This document shows, one piece after another, positions 1 through 6,710 of a DNA stretch of 14,244 nucleotides; the stretch's first letter is position 1; each line of letters begins with the position of its first letter. The position numbers and the translations under genes were made by a program. Where the stretch lies: assembly GCA_964388435.1 (NCBI GenBank), contig CAYMAH010000007.1, positions 1-14,244 of the forward strand, in the 5' to 3' direction. The notes under the pieces are model-generated. The model was given only the letters and a program-made list of their open reading frames with translations, was not told where the DNA came from and searched no databases. The DNA is from DTNV01 sp964388435 (GTDB taxonomy: Archaea; Micrarchaeota; Micrarchaeia; Norongarragalinales; UBA8480).

Positions 1-2
1 CA

Positions 3-404
3 AAACTAGCAAATGAAAATTCCTTTTTGGAATTAAACAAAGAAAAGGACGTGAATAAATGGATTGGTTATGGAATAATGTCAAACAATTCAAAAAACTT
101 GGGCGTGTTTAATTTAGCGGTGGATAAAAGTAAAAATGAAATAATCGGTTTTTGTAACGTAGTTGAAAATAAAAATAGAATATTTGAATTGGGAATAGGA
201 GTAGATAAAAAGTACAGAAGACAGGGCATTGCATTAAAATTGTTAAACAACACGATTACCGATGTAAAAGCGAATGGTATAAAAGAGGTTCATGCTTTCG
301 TTAATGTTAAAAATAAAATTTCAAAAAATCTCCTTTGCAAAATAGGGTTTGTAAAGCAAGACAAAAAAGAAAATAATTTCCACCTAATCAAAAAAATTAA
401 ATGA
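3..404 (+). CDS. GNAT-family N-acetyltransferase (5' end beyond window)
   Basis: The frame is open from the first bases of the window to a TGA at 402-404, so the N-terminus is probably missing; a TTG at 27 is the first possible internal start but has no ribosome binding site. From that TTG, residues 39-45 (EIIGFCN) and 53-58 (FELGIG) are the central beta strands of a GNAT fold, R64-R-Q-G67-I-A69 is the acetyl-CoA pyrophosphate-binding motif, and the ICKIGF-like end (L103-C-K-I-G-F108) is the usual last strand-helix. GNAT enzymes move an acetyl group from acetyl-CoA to an amine; the substrate here is unknown. A 56-residue block (53-108) aligns without gaps to residues 506-561 of the radical SAM fusion protein at 6975-8753, about 23 identities by hand count. 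It could therefore be the C-terminal domain of a similar fusion. Family call is firm, completeness is not. Confidence 0.75.
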   Translation, partial: KLANENSFLELNKEKDVNKWIGYGIMSNNSKNLGVFNLAVDKSKNEIIGFCNVVENKNRIFELGIGVDKKYRRQGIALKLLNNTITDVKANGIKEVHAFVNVKNKISKNLLCKIGFVKQDKKENNFHLIKKIK

Positions 405-528
405 TTGTCATAAGCCAAAAGGAATGACCTAAAAGAGTTCACCCTATTTTTATACAACAAAAACTATTTCTTTTGTAACAAAAAACCCTTCTGGCGCAGT
501 TCACATAGAAGCCCCGCTAAAGCGCACT

Positions 529-759
529 TTGTATCTGATCTTGCAGGACAAGCTTAAGGGGGTCTGGCCTGATATCCAAAATTACATGTACAAGGGAGTG
601 GAGTACATACTTGCAAAAAACAACGACATTAAATTCAAGAAGTGCGAAAACTGCGGTGGGGTAATAGTACTTCAAAACTCAGAAGAAATCAATCAAAACA
701 TAGAATTATGTGATGTGTGTCAACTATTTAATTCCATGAAAATGTTGAAAAATAGGTAA
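529..759 (+). CDS. Small zinc-ribbon ORF, possibly a 5'-truncated remnant
   Basis: I do not recognise this protein. From the TTG at 529 it is 76 residues and holds two cysteine pairs, C39-x2-C42 (KCENCGG) and C61-x2-C64 (CDVC), which together would make one zinc ribbon. The start is doubtful: TTG has no Shine-Dalgarno, and the same frame stays open upstream to 433 with protein-like content (for example HIEAPLKRTLY) but no ATG, GTG or earlier TTG. That pattern fits a gene that has lost its true 5' end as well as it fits a small gene. It lies in the same direction as the GNAT before it and converges on serS, only 15 nt from the serS stop. Bases 481-660 are less AT-rich than the GNAT gene. Confidence 0.35.
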   Translation: MYLILQDKLKGVWPDIQNYMYKGVEYILAKNNDIKFKKCENCGGVIVLQNSEEINQNIELCDVCQLFNSMKMLKNR

Positions 760-774
760 AGAATGCTTGTAGAT

Positions 775-2148
775 TCATTTGAATCTGTCAATCTTATGAG
801 ATCTTATCTCTTCTATTCCAGCGTAATCCTTTAGTATTTTAGGCACGTGTATTACCCCCTCTTCATCGATGTTGTTTTCAAGCATGCACGCGAGAGTTCT
901 TTCTGTTGCTGCCATAGTGCCGTATATTGTGTGCGCAAGCACAGGTTCCTTCCCGTTTTTAGGAAGGTATTTTATGTTAAACCTCGCTGCCTGCCAGGAT
1001 CCCATGAAACCATGGCTTCCTAGTTCTCCGTAAGCGTTTCTTGCTGGCCACCAGCCTTCAACATCAAGGTGAAGAATCGTTTTTTTGTCCATGTCAAAAG
1101 CAGGAACCACAATTAGTCTAGAAGGTATATTCAATTCGTTCATCAACTCCACCTGATTCTTAATAAGCAGATTAAGCTCGTCTTCTGACTGGCTTGGAGT
1201 GCAAACCACGTATTGCTCCACGTTGGTAAATTGATGGTTTCTGTATATTCCTCTGGTGTCCTTCCCGTGGGCGCCGGCCTCTTTTCTGAAGGAAGGGCTT
1301 ATCCCACAATACCTCAGCGGAAGCTCCTCCTCTTTTATGACGCTATTGTGATGATAGGCCGCTATAGGGTGTTCTGCGGTTGGAATTAGGTACAGGTTTT
1401 CTCCCTCGATCTTGTAAATGCTCTCTTCAAAAGAGTCTAGCGTGGTTGCCCCTTTTTCCACATGCTCCCTTACAAGGTATGGAGGCACAATGGGCTTGAA
1501 ACCCTTTTCCACAAGCTTTTTCATTGAGTGCAGTGAAAGCGCAAGGTCAAGCAACACGAACTCGTTCTTCTGGTAGTAAAATCTCGTGCCTGAAGCTTCA
1601 GCCCCCCTCTCCTCATCAACAAGGTTGTATTCTTTTATAATGTTGTACTGGCTTTTGACGTTCTTAAAAGGGGTGTAATCAACGCCAGGGTTTTCTTTTT
1701 TAAATTCACTCACCTTGTCAACATGAACTTTAGGCCTTCCAAAAAAGCTTACCACTTCCAAGTTATTTAACGGCACACTGGGGTCTATAAGATTTGGAAG
1801 CTCAAACAATTTCTTCTCCCGGTCCTCTTCAACCTTCCTAATTTCTAACTCCAGTTTTTGAATTGAATTTCCAAGTTGTTTTGCCTTTTCAACATCTTCT
1901 TGCGTTTTGTTTTGACTTATCTTTGAGGTTAGGATATTTCTATCCTTCCTCAGACCATCCAAGTATATGAGCTTTTTTCTCCACTCTTCATCCTTTTTGA
2001 TGAAGTTGTAGAAATACCCTAAGTCTAACTGCCTTTTTTTTATTGACTCCAACAAAGAGCTCGGGTCTTTGCGCAGTTCTTTGACCTCCATGCTACTTCC
2101 GAACTTTAGCTTGTCAATCGCTATCCTTACAAGTTTCTGGTTATTCAT
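775..2148 (-). CDS. serS: Seryl-tRNA synthetase
   Basis: Class II synthetase that activates serine with ATP and charges tRNA-Ser (and tRNA-Sec where present); cytosolic. Counting from the ATG at 2148 (457 residues, near the family's usual length), residues about 25-115 are the N-terminal tRNA-binding helical hairpin, rich in K/E. The catalytic domain has the serine-site TAEHP at 257-261, motif 2 FRKEAGAHGKDTRGIYRNHQ starting at 287 (matching the family's FR.EAG..G.DTRG..R.HQF), and motif 3 GTMAATERTLACMLEN at 410-425. The segment before Q-A-A-R is GSHGFMGSW rather than the common SSCSN type, a noticeable divergence. ATG 2148 is chosen because GGTGA lies at 2151-2155 and a TATA box sits about 40 nt upstream; GTG 2157 and TTG 2163 in frame are possible, and ATG 2091 would give a start like that of many SerRS proteins. 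Confidence 0.93.
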   Translation of the reverse strand: MNNQKLVRIAIDKLKFGSSMEVKELRKDPSSLLESIKKRQLDLGYFYNFIKKDEEWRKKLIYLDGLRKDRNILTSKISQNKTQEDVEKAKQLGNSIQKLELEIRKVEEDREKKLFELPNLIDPSVPLNNLEVVSFFGRPKVHVDKVSEFKKENPGVDYTPFKNVKSQYNIIKEYNLVDEERGAEASGTRFYYQKNEFVLLDLALSLHSMKKLVEKGFKPIVPPYLVREHVEKGATTLDSFEESIYKIEGENLYLIPTAEHPIAAYHHNSVIKEEELPLRYCGISPSFRKEAGAHGKDTRGIYRNHQFTNVEQYVVCTPSQSEDELNLLIKNQVELMNELNIPSRLIVVPAFDMDKKTILHLDVEGWWPARNAYGELGSHGFMGSWQAARFNIKYLPKNGKEPVLAHTIYGTMAATERTLACMLENNIDEEGVIHVPKILKDYAGIEEIRSHKIDRFK

Positions 2149-2150
2149 AT

Positions 2151-2195
2151 TCACCACGTTCAAATGATTAGACTAGAAAGCCAATTGTTTTTAAA
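2151..2195 (-). promoter_or_regulatory. serS promoter and ribosome binding site
   Basis: On the minus strand a TATA-like TTTAAAAA occupies 2188-2195, which would place the transcript start near 2167. GGTGA at 2151-2155 then precedes ATG 2148 by 2 nt, complementary to the archaeal 16S rRNA tail (AUCACCUCC). This pair decides the start chosen for serS. Positions are seen in the sequence; promoter function is inferred. Confidence 0.55.
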
Positions 2196-2252
2196 TTTTT
2201 CTAGGCTTCACTTATTTTTTCAGAATTTTTAATGTCAACTGTTTTGTAAGCG

Positions 2253-2289
2253 TTTTTTCAAAAAAACCATTGTTTTGTAAAGGTTTTTC
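2253..2289 (+). repeat. 37-bp upstream element, copy A
   Basis: This 37-bp stretch is 35/37 identical to 6711-6747; the two differences are at 2267 (c/t) and 2283 (g/a). It contains TTTTTTC, seven A, then CATTGTTTTGTAAAG. The core TTTTGTAA also occurs just before it at 2242-2249, 30 bp from its partner at 2272-2279, so copy A carries two core sites. It lies 10 nt before a TTAAATAG TATA-like box and in the same orientation relative to the 38-codon ORF and prolyl oligopeptidase as copy B has to the Cys-rich peptide. A regulatory site or a recombination scar are both possible. Confidence 0.7.
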
Positions 2290-2299
2290 ATAGGTAGAA

Positions 2300-2307
2300 T
2301 TAAATAG
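2300..2307 (+). promoter_or_regulatory. TATA-like box before the 38-codon ORF
   Basis: TTAAATAG at 2300-2307 in the setting GAATTAAATAG would start a plus-strand transcript near 2330, about 15 nt before the ATG at 2346. The box is 46 nt before that ATG, against 52 nt for the matching box at 6768-6775 and the Cys-rich peptide. A second A/T stretch (TTTATATAATTAAA) follows at 2317-2330. Inferred from archaeal promoter spacing. Confidence 0.4.
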
Positions 2308-2345
2308 ACTCTTAGATTTATATAATTAAAATTCAGAAAATCCGA

Positions 2346-2462
2346 ATGAAAAAAAAAAGGCAGATTAAAAATAAAAGATCTGACGATATCATAATCTTGT
2401 CGGCTATTGCGATGATTGCAGACTGCAAACGCTCAGATTGTGAGCACAGCCCGCACTTCTAA
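2346..2462 (+). CDS. 38-residue small ORF, unknown
   Basis: An ATG at 2346 opens a 38-codon frame ending in TAA at 2460-2462. The product would have a very basic start (MKKKRQIKNKR), a hydrophobic middle around residues 15-25 (IIILSAIAMIA) and a C-terminal part with two cysteines, C27 and C32, and two histidines. No Shine-Dalgarno is visible. It lies in a 460-nt gap and is preceded by repeat copy A and a TATA-like box, the same arrangement seen before the Cys-rich peptide at 6820, which is also 38 residues; the two peptides are not alike in sequence. It may be a real small gene, a leader ORF for prolyl oligopeptidase, or chance. The rest of the gap to 2627 holds only a 6-bp inverted repeat (GCATGT 2467-2472 / ACATGC 2486-2491) and an A/T stretch near 2548-2558 that could be a promoter. 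Confidence 0.3.
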   Translation: MKKKRQIKNKRSDDIIILSAIAMIADCKRSDCEHSPHF

Positions 2463-2627
2463 CCGTGCATGTAAATTCATTACCAACATGCGTTTCACAA
2501 GTAAAGCCAACAGAAAAATTAATGTAGAAGAGCCCACAATAAAATTTATTGGCACGCAATGCTTGAAAATCATCCAAACTCGCGAATAGCCAAAACGCCA
2601 AATCAAGCCAAAAGATGATCAAAAAAA

Positions 2628-4658
2628 ATGAAAGGATACCCGCAAACAAGAACCGATGGCATGGAAGAAGTATCGTACGGCATTAAAGTCAAAGACCCTT
2701 ACAGATGGTTGGAGGACTCCGACAATCCTGAAGTGAAAAAATGGGTTGAAGAGCAAAACAATCACGCCAGAACTTTTATCGACAAGATAACCGTCAGAAA
2801 AGAACTTCTTGAAAAATTCAAGAAAATAGCAAGCACAAAATATTTCAGCGTGCCAGTACCCGCCGAAAAAGCATCGCCCTCAGAAAAGCTTAATTATTAC
2901 CAGTTCATAAAAAACCCAAATCAGAATTTCAATGCCTTATACCTAAAACAAGGTTTGAAAGGCGCGCCCACACTCGTTCTCGACCCGAATAAATTCAGCG
3001 ATGATGGGAGCGTCACGCTTTACACCAAAAGTTTCAACTTCGATTTCAGCAAGCTCGCATACGCCACCTCCAAGTACGGAAGCGATGTTACAACCATACG
3101 CGTTTTGGACGTAAAGACAAATAAAACGCTTGAAGATGTCATAAGCAACATCAGGTATCCGTGTATCGCGTGGTTGAACGACGATTCAGGCTTTTATTAC
3201 TGCAAATGGCCCGACCCAAAACTTGTGAAAAACCCCTTGAAACAAGCACACGTCTATTTTCACAAACTCGGAACCAGCCAAGAGTCGGATACAGAGGTTT
3301 TCGGAAAAGGTTTCGGAACCAAAAAATCAGTCAATATAAAAACGTTCCCAGACAACGATTATCTTATCATAAGAGTCGACGAGTGGGCTAAATCGGAAAT
3401 ATACATAAAAAAAAACTCGGAAACCAAGCCATTAATCACCGGCGAAGGGCGCTCGTATGTTATAGAAATAATACAAAACACCGCCTATATCCTCACCAAC
3501 AAAAAAGCCCCAAACTTCAAACTCATAAGCGTCGATATAAAAAATCCAAGTGAAGAAAAAATCATAATACCAGAAGCCGAAAACACGATGAACAGAGTGA
3601 TGATAAATAAAAAAAAGATAATCATAGAATACCTCCAAAACGCCTGCTCCAAAATCAAAATATTCTCAATCACAGGACACTTCCTAAAAGAAATACCCCT
3701 GCCGCAATTCACAGTTATCACAGGAATTTCAGGAATAAGAAACTCAACAGAAGAATTCCTCTTCTCCTCCAGCTCGCTGGCAAGCCCGTACGCAATCTAC
3801 AAAGTAAACCTCGAAAACTTTAAAATCGAAAAAATCAAGGAAACAAACTATGATTTCAATTTCAACACGCTCGAATTAAAACAAGAGTGGTGCGAGTCAA
3901 AAGACGGGACGAAAATTCCTTTGTTTATAGTAAGCAGCAAAAAACTGAAACTTGACGGAAACAACCCCCTCGTTCTCTACGGCTACGGAGCTTATGGAAT
4001 AAACGAAACCCCAATATTCAAACCCGAAATCCTACCCTTTCTAGAACACGGAGTCTACGTTCACGCAATTCTCAGAGGCGGCGGAGAGTTCGGAGAAAAA
4101 TGGCACAAACAAGGCATGTTCGAAAACAAGCAAAACGTTTTTGACGACTTCATCTCAACAACTAAATGGCTACTTAAAAAAAAATACACAAACCACAACA
4201 AAATCGCAATATGCGGAAACAGCAACGGCGGGCTTCTCGTAAGCGCGTGCATGACGCAAAAACCCGAACTCTTCAAAACCGTCATCTGCCAAGTCCCAAT
4301 AACCGACATGCTAAGATTCCACAAATTCGGAGGCGGAGCGTTCTGGACCACCGAGTACGGAAACCCCGAAAACAAAAAAGACTTCAAATACCTGATCAAA
4401 TACTCGCCCTACCACAACGTTAAAAGAAAAAAATACCCTTCACTTCTCATAATAGCAGGAGACAACGACACAATAACCGACCCCATGCACGCGAGAAAAT
4501 TCGCTGCAATAATCCAAAAAAACAACACGTCAAACAACCCTACACTACTGCTAACCTACAACTCAGGCCACCACCCATCTGAAACAACAATCGAAAAACG
4601 CGCTGAAAGAAACGCAGATACATGGGCCTTCATCTACAAAGAACTGAAAATCACCTAA
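2628..4658 (+). CDS. Prolyl oligopeptidase (S9A serine peptidase)
   Basis: Cuts short peptides after proline; the family's beta-propeller filters out large substrates. The 676 residues are close to the family's ~700. Residues 4-50 (YPQTRTDG ... DPYRWLED ... VKKWVEEQN) are the typical N-terminal start, about 70-410 is the propeller, and 420-676 the alpha/beta hydrolase domain with oxyanion-region YGYGAYG (451-457) and RGGGEFGEKWH (483-493). The catalytic triad is Ser532 in GNSNGG, Asp614 in GDNDT and His648 in SGHHPS. The Arg that usually follows the catalytic Asp (DDRV) is absent (NDTIT), so specificity may differ. No signal peptide, so cytosolic. The ATG at 2628 has no clear Shine-Dalgarno. 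The coding strand is rich in A and C, quite unlike the T-rich radical SAM gene. A role as leader peptidase for the peptide at 6820 is only a speculation. Confidence 0.92.
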   Translation: MKGYPQTRTDGMEEVSYGIKVKDPYRWLEDSDNPEVKKWVEEQNNHARTFIDKITVRKELLEKFKKIASTKYFSVPVPAEKASPSEKLNYYQFIKNPNQNFNALYLKQGLKGAPTLVLDPNKFSDDGSVTLYTKSFNFDFSKLAYATSKYGSDVTTIRVLDVKTNKTLEDVISNIRYPCIAWLNDDSGFYYCKWPDPKLVKNPLKQAHVYFHKLGTSQESDTEVFGKGFGTKKSVNIKTFPDNDYLIIRVDEWAKSEIYIKKNSETKPLITGEGRSYVIEIIQNTAYILTNKKAPNFKLISVDIKNPSEEKIIIPEAENTMNRVMINKKKIIIEYLQNACSKIKIFSITGHFLKEIPLPQFTVITGISGIRNSTEEFLFSSSSLASPYAIYKVNLENFKIEKIKETNYDFNFNTLELKQEWCESKDGTKIPLFIVSSKKLKLDGNNPLVLYGYGAYGINETPIFKPEILPFLEHGVYVHAILRGGGEFGEKWHKQGMFENKQNVFDDFISTTKWLLKKKYTNHNKIAICGNSNGGLLVSACMTQKPELFKTVICQVPITDMLRFHKFGGGAFWTTEYGNPENKKDFKYLIKYSPYHNVKRKKYPSLLIIAGDNDTITDPMHARKFAAIIQKNNTSNNPTLLLTYNSGHHPSETTIEKRAERNADTWAFIYKELKIT

Positions 4659-4688
4659 AACAGCCCTTCTTATCAGTGATTCTCCTGA

Positions 4689-4722
4689 AGGTCTTTCTTT
4701 TGTAGGGTCAAGACCTGTTTTT
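4689..4722 (+). terminator. Hairpin plus T tract after prolyl oligopeptidase
   Basis: AGGTCTT at 4689-4695 pairs exactly with AAGACCT at 4710-4716 around a 14-nt loop, and a run of five T follows at 4718-4722. It lies 30 nt after the prolyl oligopeptidase stop. Archaeal termination depends mainly on the T tract, so the hairpin may be incidental or protect the 3' end. Confidence 0.5.
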
Positions 4723-4744
4723 GAAAAAAAGACGCTTCATATCC

Positions 4745-4951
4745 TTAATCACTTTCATTCTCAGATATTCTTGACGATTCTCCGAACCTCTCTTTAGCTT
4801 CTTTTATCGTTTTTTTTTTAAGGTATTTTTCAACCACCCCGTTTCTTCTCTCCACTCCAACCCCTTCAACTATCAAATAGTCAACCTTCACTCCCTTCAA
4901 TAATTCTTTTAGCTTCTGTTCCCACTTCAAAATTTGGCATTTCAAAATCAA
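4745..4951 (-). CDS. Small hypothetical ORF, 68 residues
   Basis: I do not recognise this product. It is basic and mostly helical in appearance, with a stretch KVDYLIVEGVGVERRNG in the middle and a polar, acidic tail (SSRISENESD). The TTG at 4951 has no ribosome binding site and lies 3 nt after the stop codon of the GNAT gene upstream, in the same reading frame. It could be a downstream operon gene, a former C-terminal extension cut off by a stop codon, or a non-coding open frame. Against the extension idea, the decayed paralogue at 5573-5719 ends at the equivalent position. No competing plus-strand gene occupies this stretch. Confidence 0.35.
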   Translation of the reverse strand: MILKCQILKWEQKLKELLKGVKVDYLIVEGVGVERRNGVVEKYLKKKTIKEAKERFGESSRISENESD

Positions 4952-4954
4952 CGT

Positions 4955-5569
4955 TTACTCTGATTTAATTTTTTTTGTAAATAAATATTGCACTGCTTTT
5001 GTTTTAAAATCATTTTTGAGCTTTTTCAATAAACTCAAGTCAGTTTTGTCACACTTTACTTCAATTCCTTTATAATTGTTAACCTGGTTGATAAAAATTA
5101 TTTGGAATTTTTTAAGTTTTTCCTTAATCTTGTTGTTGAACTTTTTCTTTTTTATTTGAATCAGAATCGAGGGTTTGTATCCAAGCGAATTATAAAAACC
5201 AACACTCTCATTAAGCGAGCCAAGCTTTATTGCCTTGTACTTTCTTTTTATTGCCTGTTTTTCAAATTCTTTAACTAATCTTTTTCCAAAACCTTTTCCC
5301 TTAAATTTTGAGTCAATGCATAAAAAGCTTATCGTGGCTTCTCCAGCGTTTTTTCTTTTCCCTCCTATAACGCCAATTATTTTATTGTCTAAAAAAACAT
5401 CTATGAAAAAATAAGGGTATTTTTTGAACATGTTATGAACACGCTTGGCTGTTAAAATACTATACGTATTATTTTTGAGTAATTTCCTATTCAAAAAATC
5501 ATAAGTTGTTTTGAGCTCCTCCTTTCTTATTTTTCTTACAACAATGTTTTTTTTCATCGAATACTTCAC
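4955..5569 (-). CDS. GNAT-family N-acetyltransferase with basic C-terminal extension
   Basis: Acetyl-CoA-dependent N-acetyltransferase of unknown substrate. Of 204 residues, about 8-140 form the GNAT fold: IIGVIGG at 64-70, SFLCIDSKFKGKGFG at 81-95 with the acetyl-CoA loop K90-G-K-G-F-G95 (Lys where Arg/Gln is usual), and GFYNSLGYK at 124-132, the common end of the fold. Residues 140-204 are a lysine-rich extension (KKKKFNNKIKEKLKKF) with a repeated-looking module NYKGIEVKCDKTDL at 165-178. That extension has a decayed homologue directly upstream at 5573-5719, so the gene was once in a tandem pair. GTG 5569 is preceded by GTGAT two nt away; ATG 5557 is the alternative. Only 3 nt separate it from the upstream remnant. 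Confidence 0.8.
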   Translation of the reverse strand: MKYSMKKNIVVRKIRKEELKTTYDFLNRKLLKNNTYSILTAKRVHNMFKKYPYFFIDVFLDNKIIGVIGGKRKNAGEATISFLCIDSKFKGKGFGKRLVKEFEKQAIKRKYKAIKLGSLNESVGFYNSLGYKPSILIQIKKKKFNNKIKEKLKKFQIIFINQVNNYKGIEVKCDKTDLSLLKKLKNDFKTKAVQYLFTKKIKSE

Positions 5570-5572
5570 AAA

Positions 5573-5719
5573 TCACAATGTTTTTTTTATGAAAAAATCT
5601 CTTATCTCTTCTGTTTGGAAGTATTTTCTCAGTTTTTTAATGAAATCCAAGTCAATTTTATTGCATTTTATTTCTATAGCCTTGTAATCCTTGAAAGGGT
5701 ATACTAAACGTCCTGAACG
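5573..5719 (-). pseudogene. C-terminal remnant of a GNAT paralogue
   Basis: The minus strand is open from just after a TAG at 5720-5722 to a TGA at 5573-5575 but has no plausible start. The product ends DYKAIEIKCNKIDLDFIKKL plus about 21 residues; by eye 12 of those 20 positions are identical to residues 165-184 of the neighbouring GNAT (NYKGIEVKCDKTDLSLLKKL), and both end at nearly the same place. The acetyltransferase fold itself is gone. This is best read as what is left of a tandem duplicate, with the first copy mostly deleted. The stretch from 5723 to 5788 shows nothing recognisable. Confidence 0.72.
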
Positions 5720-5788
5720 CTAACCCACCCTTTCCATCCTGATAATCCATGATTTAAAGGTCATGCTTTCTGAGGGCTTTATATTAAA

Positions 5789-6256
5789 TCAATCAGAGGT
5801 TACAATCGTTAGTAACCCCTTATTAGCTTTTTGTAGTTCATCTGGAGATATTTTTACAAGACAATTTTCTGATCCAGCTCCAGTGTAAATAATTTTTTTA
5901 CTCATAATTTTTTGGTCAATTAAGAATATAGCATTAAAACCAAAGCCAGGCACCCCTCCAGCTGGATAACCTGTCTTAAGAATGATTTCATCAGTGGTTG
6001 CAAACCGTGGAGAGGGTATTTTCAATGTTTTTGCAATTCTGTTTAAACTAACGCGGTCATTACCTTTTAATATAGCTACGATTATTCTGCCATTAGAATC
6101 TATAAGGCATATATTTTTGATTATGTTTTCATGAGAAGTATTGACCGCTCTAGCTGAATCCTCAACTGTATGACAGGATTGGTCAAAACGCAGGTAGTCG
6201 CATTTTATCTTATTTTCATTTATGTACTTCGTTAGTTTTTCTTCATATTTATTCAT
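5789..6256 (-). CDS. YbaK/ProX-type aminoacyl-tRNA editing domain protein
   Basis: Free-standing editing domain that hydrolyses wrongly charged tRNA; members such as YbaK act on Cys-tRNA-Pro, others on Ala-tRNA-Pro, and the substrate cannot be told from sequence alone. The 155 residues match the family's usual length and cover it in order: HTVEDSARAV near 29-38, the strand IIKNICLID at 45-53 whose Lys47 fits the conserved substrate-binding lysine, AILKGNDRVS at 61-70, the glycine-rich GYPAGGVPGFGF at 96-107, and the ending TGAGSENCLVKISPDEL at 125-141. The ATG at 6256 lies 4 nt after the stop of the 6261-6569 ORF, so the two are probably one transcript. No signal peptide; cytosolic. Confidence 0.88.
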   Translation of the reverse strand: MNKYEEKLTKYINENKIKCDYLRFDQSCHTVEDSARAVNTSHENIIKNICLIDSNGRIIVAILKGNDRVSLNRIAKTLKIPSPRFATTDEIILKTGYPAGGVPGFGFNAIFLIDQKIMSKKIIYTGAGSENCLVKISPDELQKANKGLLTIVTSD

Positions 6257-6260
6257 ATAA

Positions 6261-6569
6261 TCACATAATCACGTTTACAGTCCCTAATGAAGCGTCAGTT
6301 TCTCTTCCTATTTGAGTGCACTTGTTTACAGCCTCTTCTATATCATTCCACGTTATATGCGTGAAATATTTTATCCAGTCCTTTCCTAGTTCATTTGTGT
6401 TTAATAAATCTTTGTTTTTATATTTATTCCTCAATTTCTTTTTTGTTTTCTCATCTAACCTAATACCATAATTAGCTAAAGAAACTTCCACCCCCCATTC
6501 CATTTTGAATCTAGGCTTATCCCATGATAATAAATAATCCAACGCTGGAGAATTTGGAAGAGGTATCAA
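6261..6569 (-). CDS. Hypothetical protein upstream of the YbaK gene
   Basis: I do not recognise this 102-residue product. It is soluble, with aromatic patches (DYLLSWDKPRFKMEWG at 11-26 and DWIKYFTHITWNDIEEA near 64-80) and a single Cys (C84). The only standard start is a TTG at 6569 without a Shine-Dalgarno. The frame stays open upstream to a TAG at 6615-6617, and beyond that stop the same frame is the AlbA_2 fragment at 6615-6710. So either this is a small gene with a TTG start, helped by a TATA-like TTTTAAAAAA on the minus strand at 6599-6608, or it is the 3' part of a damaged gene fused to the fragment by deletion. Four nt separate it from the YbaK gene. Confidence 0.5.
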   Translation of the reverse strand: MIPLPNSPALDYLLSWDKPRFKMEWGVEVSLANYGIRLDEKTKKKLRNKYKNKDLLNTNELGKDWIKYFTHITWNDIEEAVNKCTQIGRETDASLGTVNVIM

Positions 6570-6614
6570 AGCTGAAGCTTCAAGAGTTGCAAGGTGCTTT
6601 TTTAAAATCTTTTG

Positions 6615-6710
6615 CTAGTGTTTATTGAGAATAGCAACTATTGAAATCATCGCCTCTTTAAGTTCAGAGGTTGACTTTTTCAACTCCACTGTTTCCGACT
6701 CTTTAAACAT
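6615..6710 (-). pseudogene. N-terminal fragment of an AlbA_2 (Schlafen-like) protein
   Basis: An ATG at 6710 opens 31 codons before a TAG at 6615-6617. The peptide ESETVELKKSTSELKEAMIS (residues 4-23), then IVAILNKH, is the characteristic opening of AlbA_2 domain proteins, which next need a Gly-rich strand (G..lyfGv) that is missing here. The fragment is therefore the first helix-strand part of a nucleic-acid-binding regulator whose remainder has been lost. It does not derive simply from the intact AlbA_2 gene at 8840-10165, whose opening (ESENLEFKKEVENFREVSKT) is only distantly similar. The 37-bp repeat copy B begins at the base next to its ATG. Confidence 0.65.

Noticed and set aside
471..486. 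TTTTGTAACAAAAAAC as a third copy of the 37-bp element
   Set aside because: Only the TTTTGTAA core matches; in DNA this AT-rich that is expected by chance.
2404..2649. An 81-codon minus-strand frame in the serS/prolyl oligopeptidase gap
   Set aside because: It overlaps the start of prolyl oligopeptidase, is dominated by Phe/Cys/Leu shadow composition and has no start signals; the plus-strand 38-codon ORF is a somewhat better candidate.
3432..4399. Several minus-strand open frames inside the prolyl oligopeptidase gene, and a plus-strand Arg-rich frame at 4211-4423
   Set aside because: They overlap the hydrolase domain, whose catalytic residues are intact; their open length follows from the stop-poor A/C-rich composition.
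4717..4951. The 68-codon ORF as a C-terminal extension of the GNAT gene interrupted by a stop
   Set aside because: It is in frame after the stop, but the decayed paralogue ends at the same residue, so the stop looks original; kept only as a doubtful small ORF.
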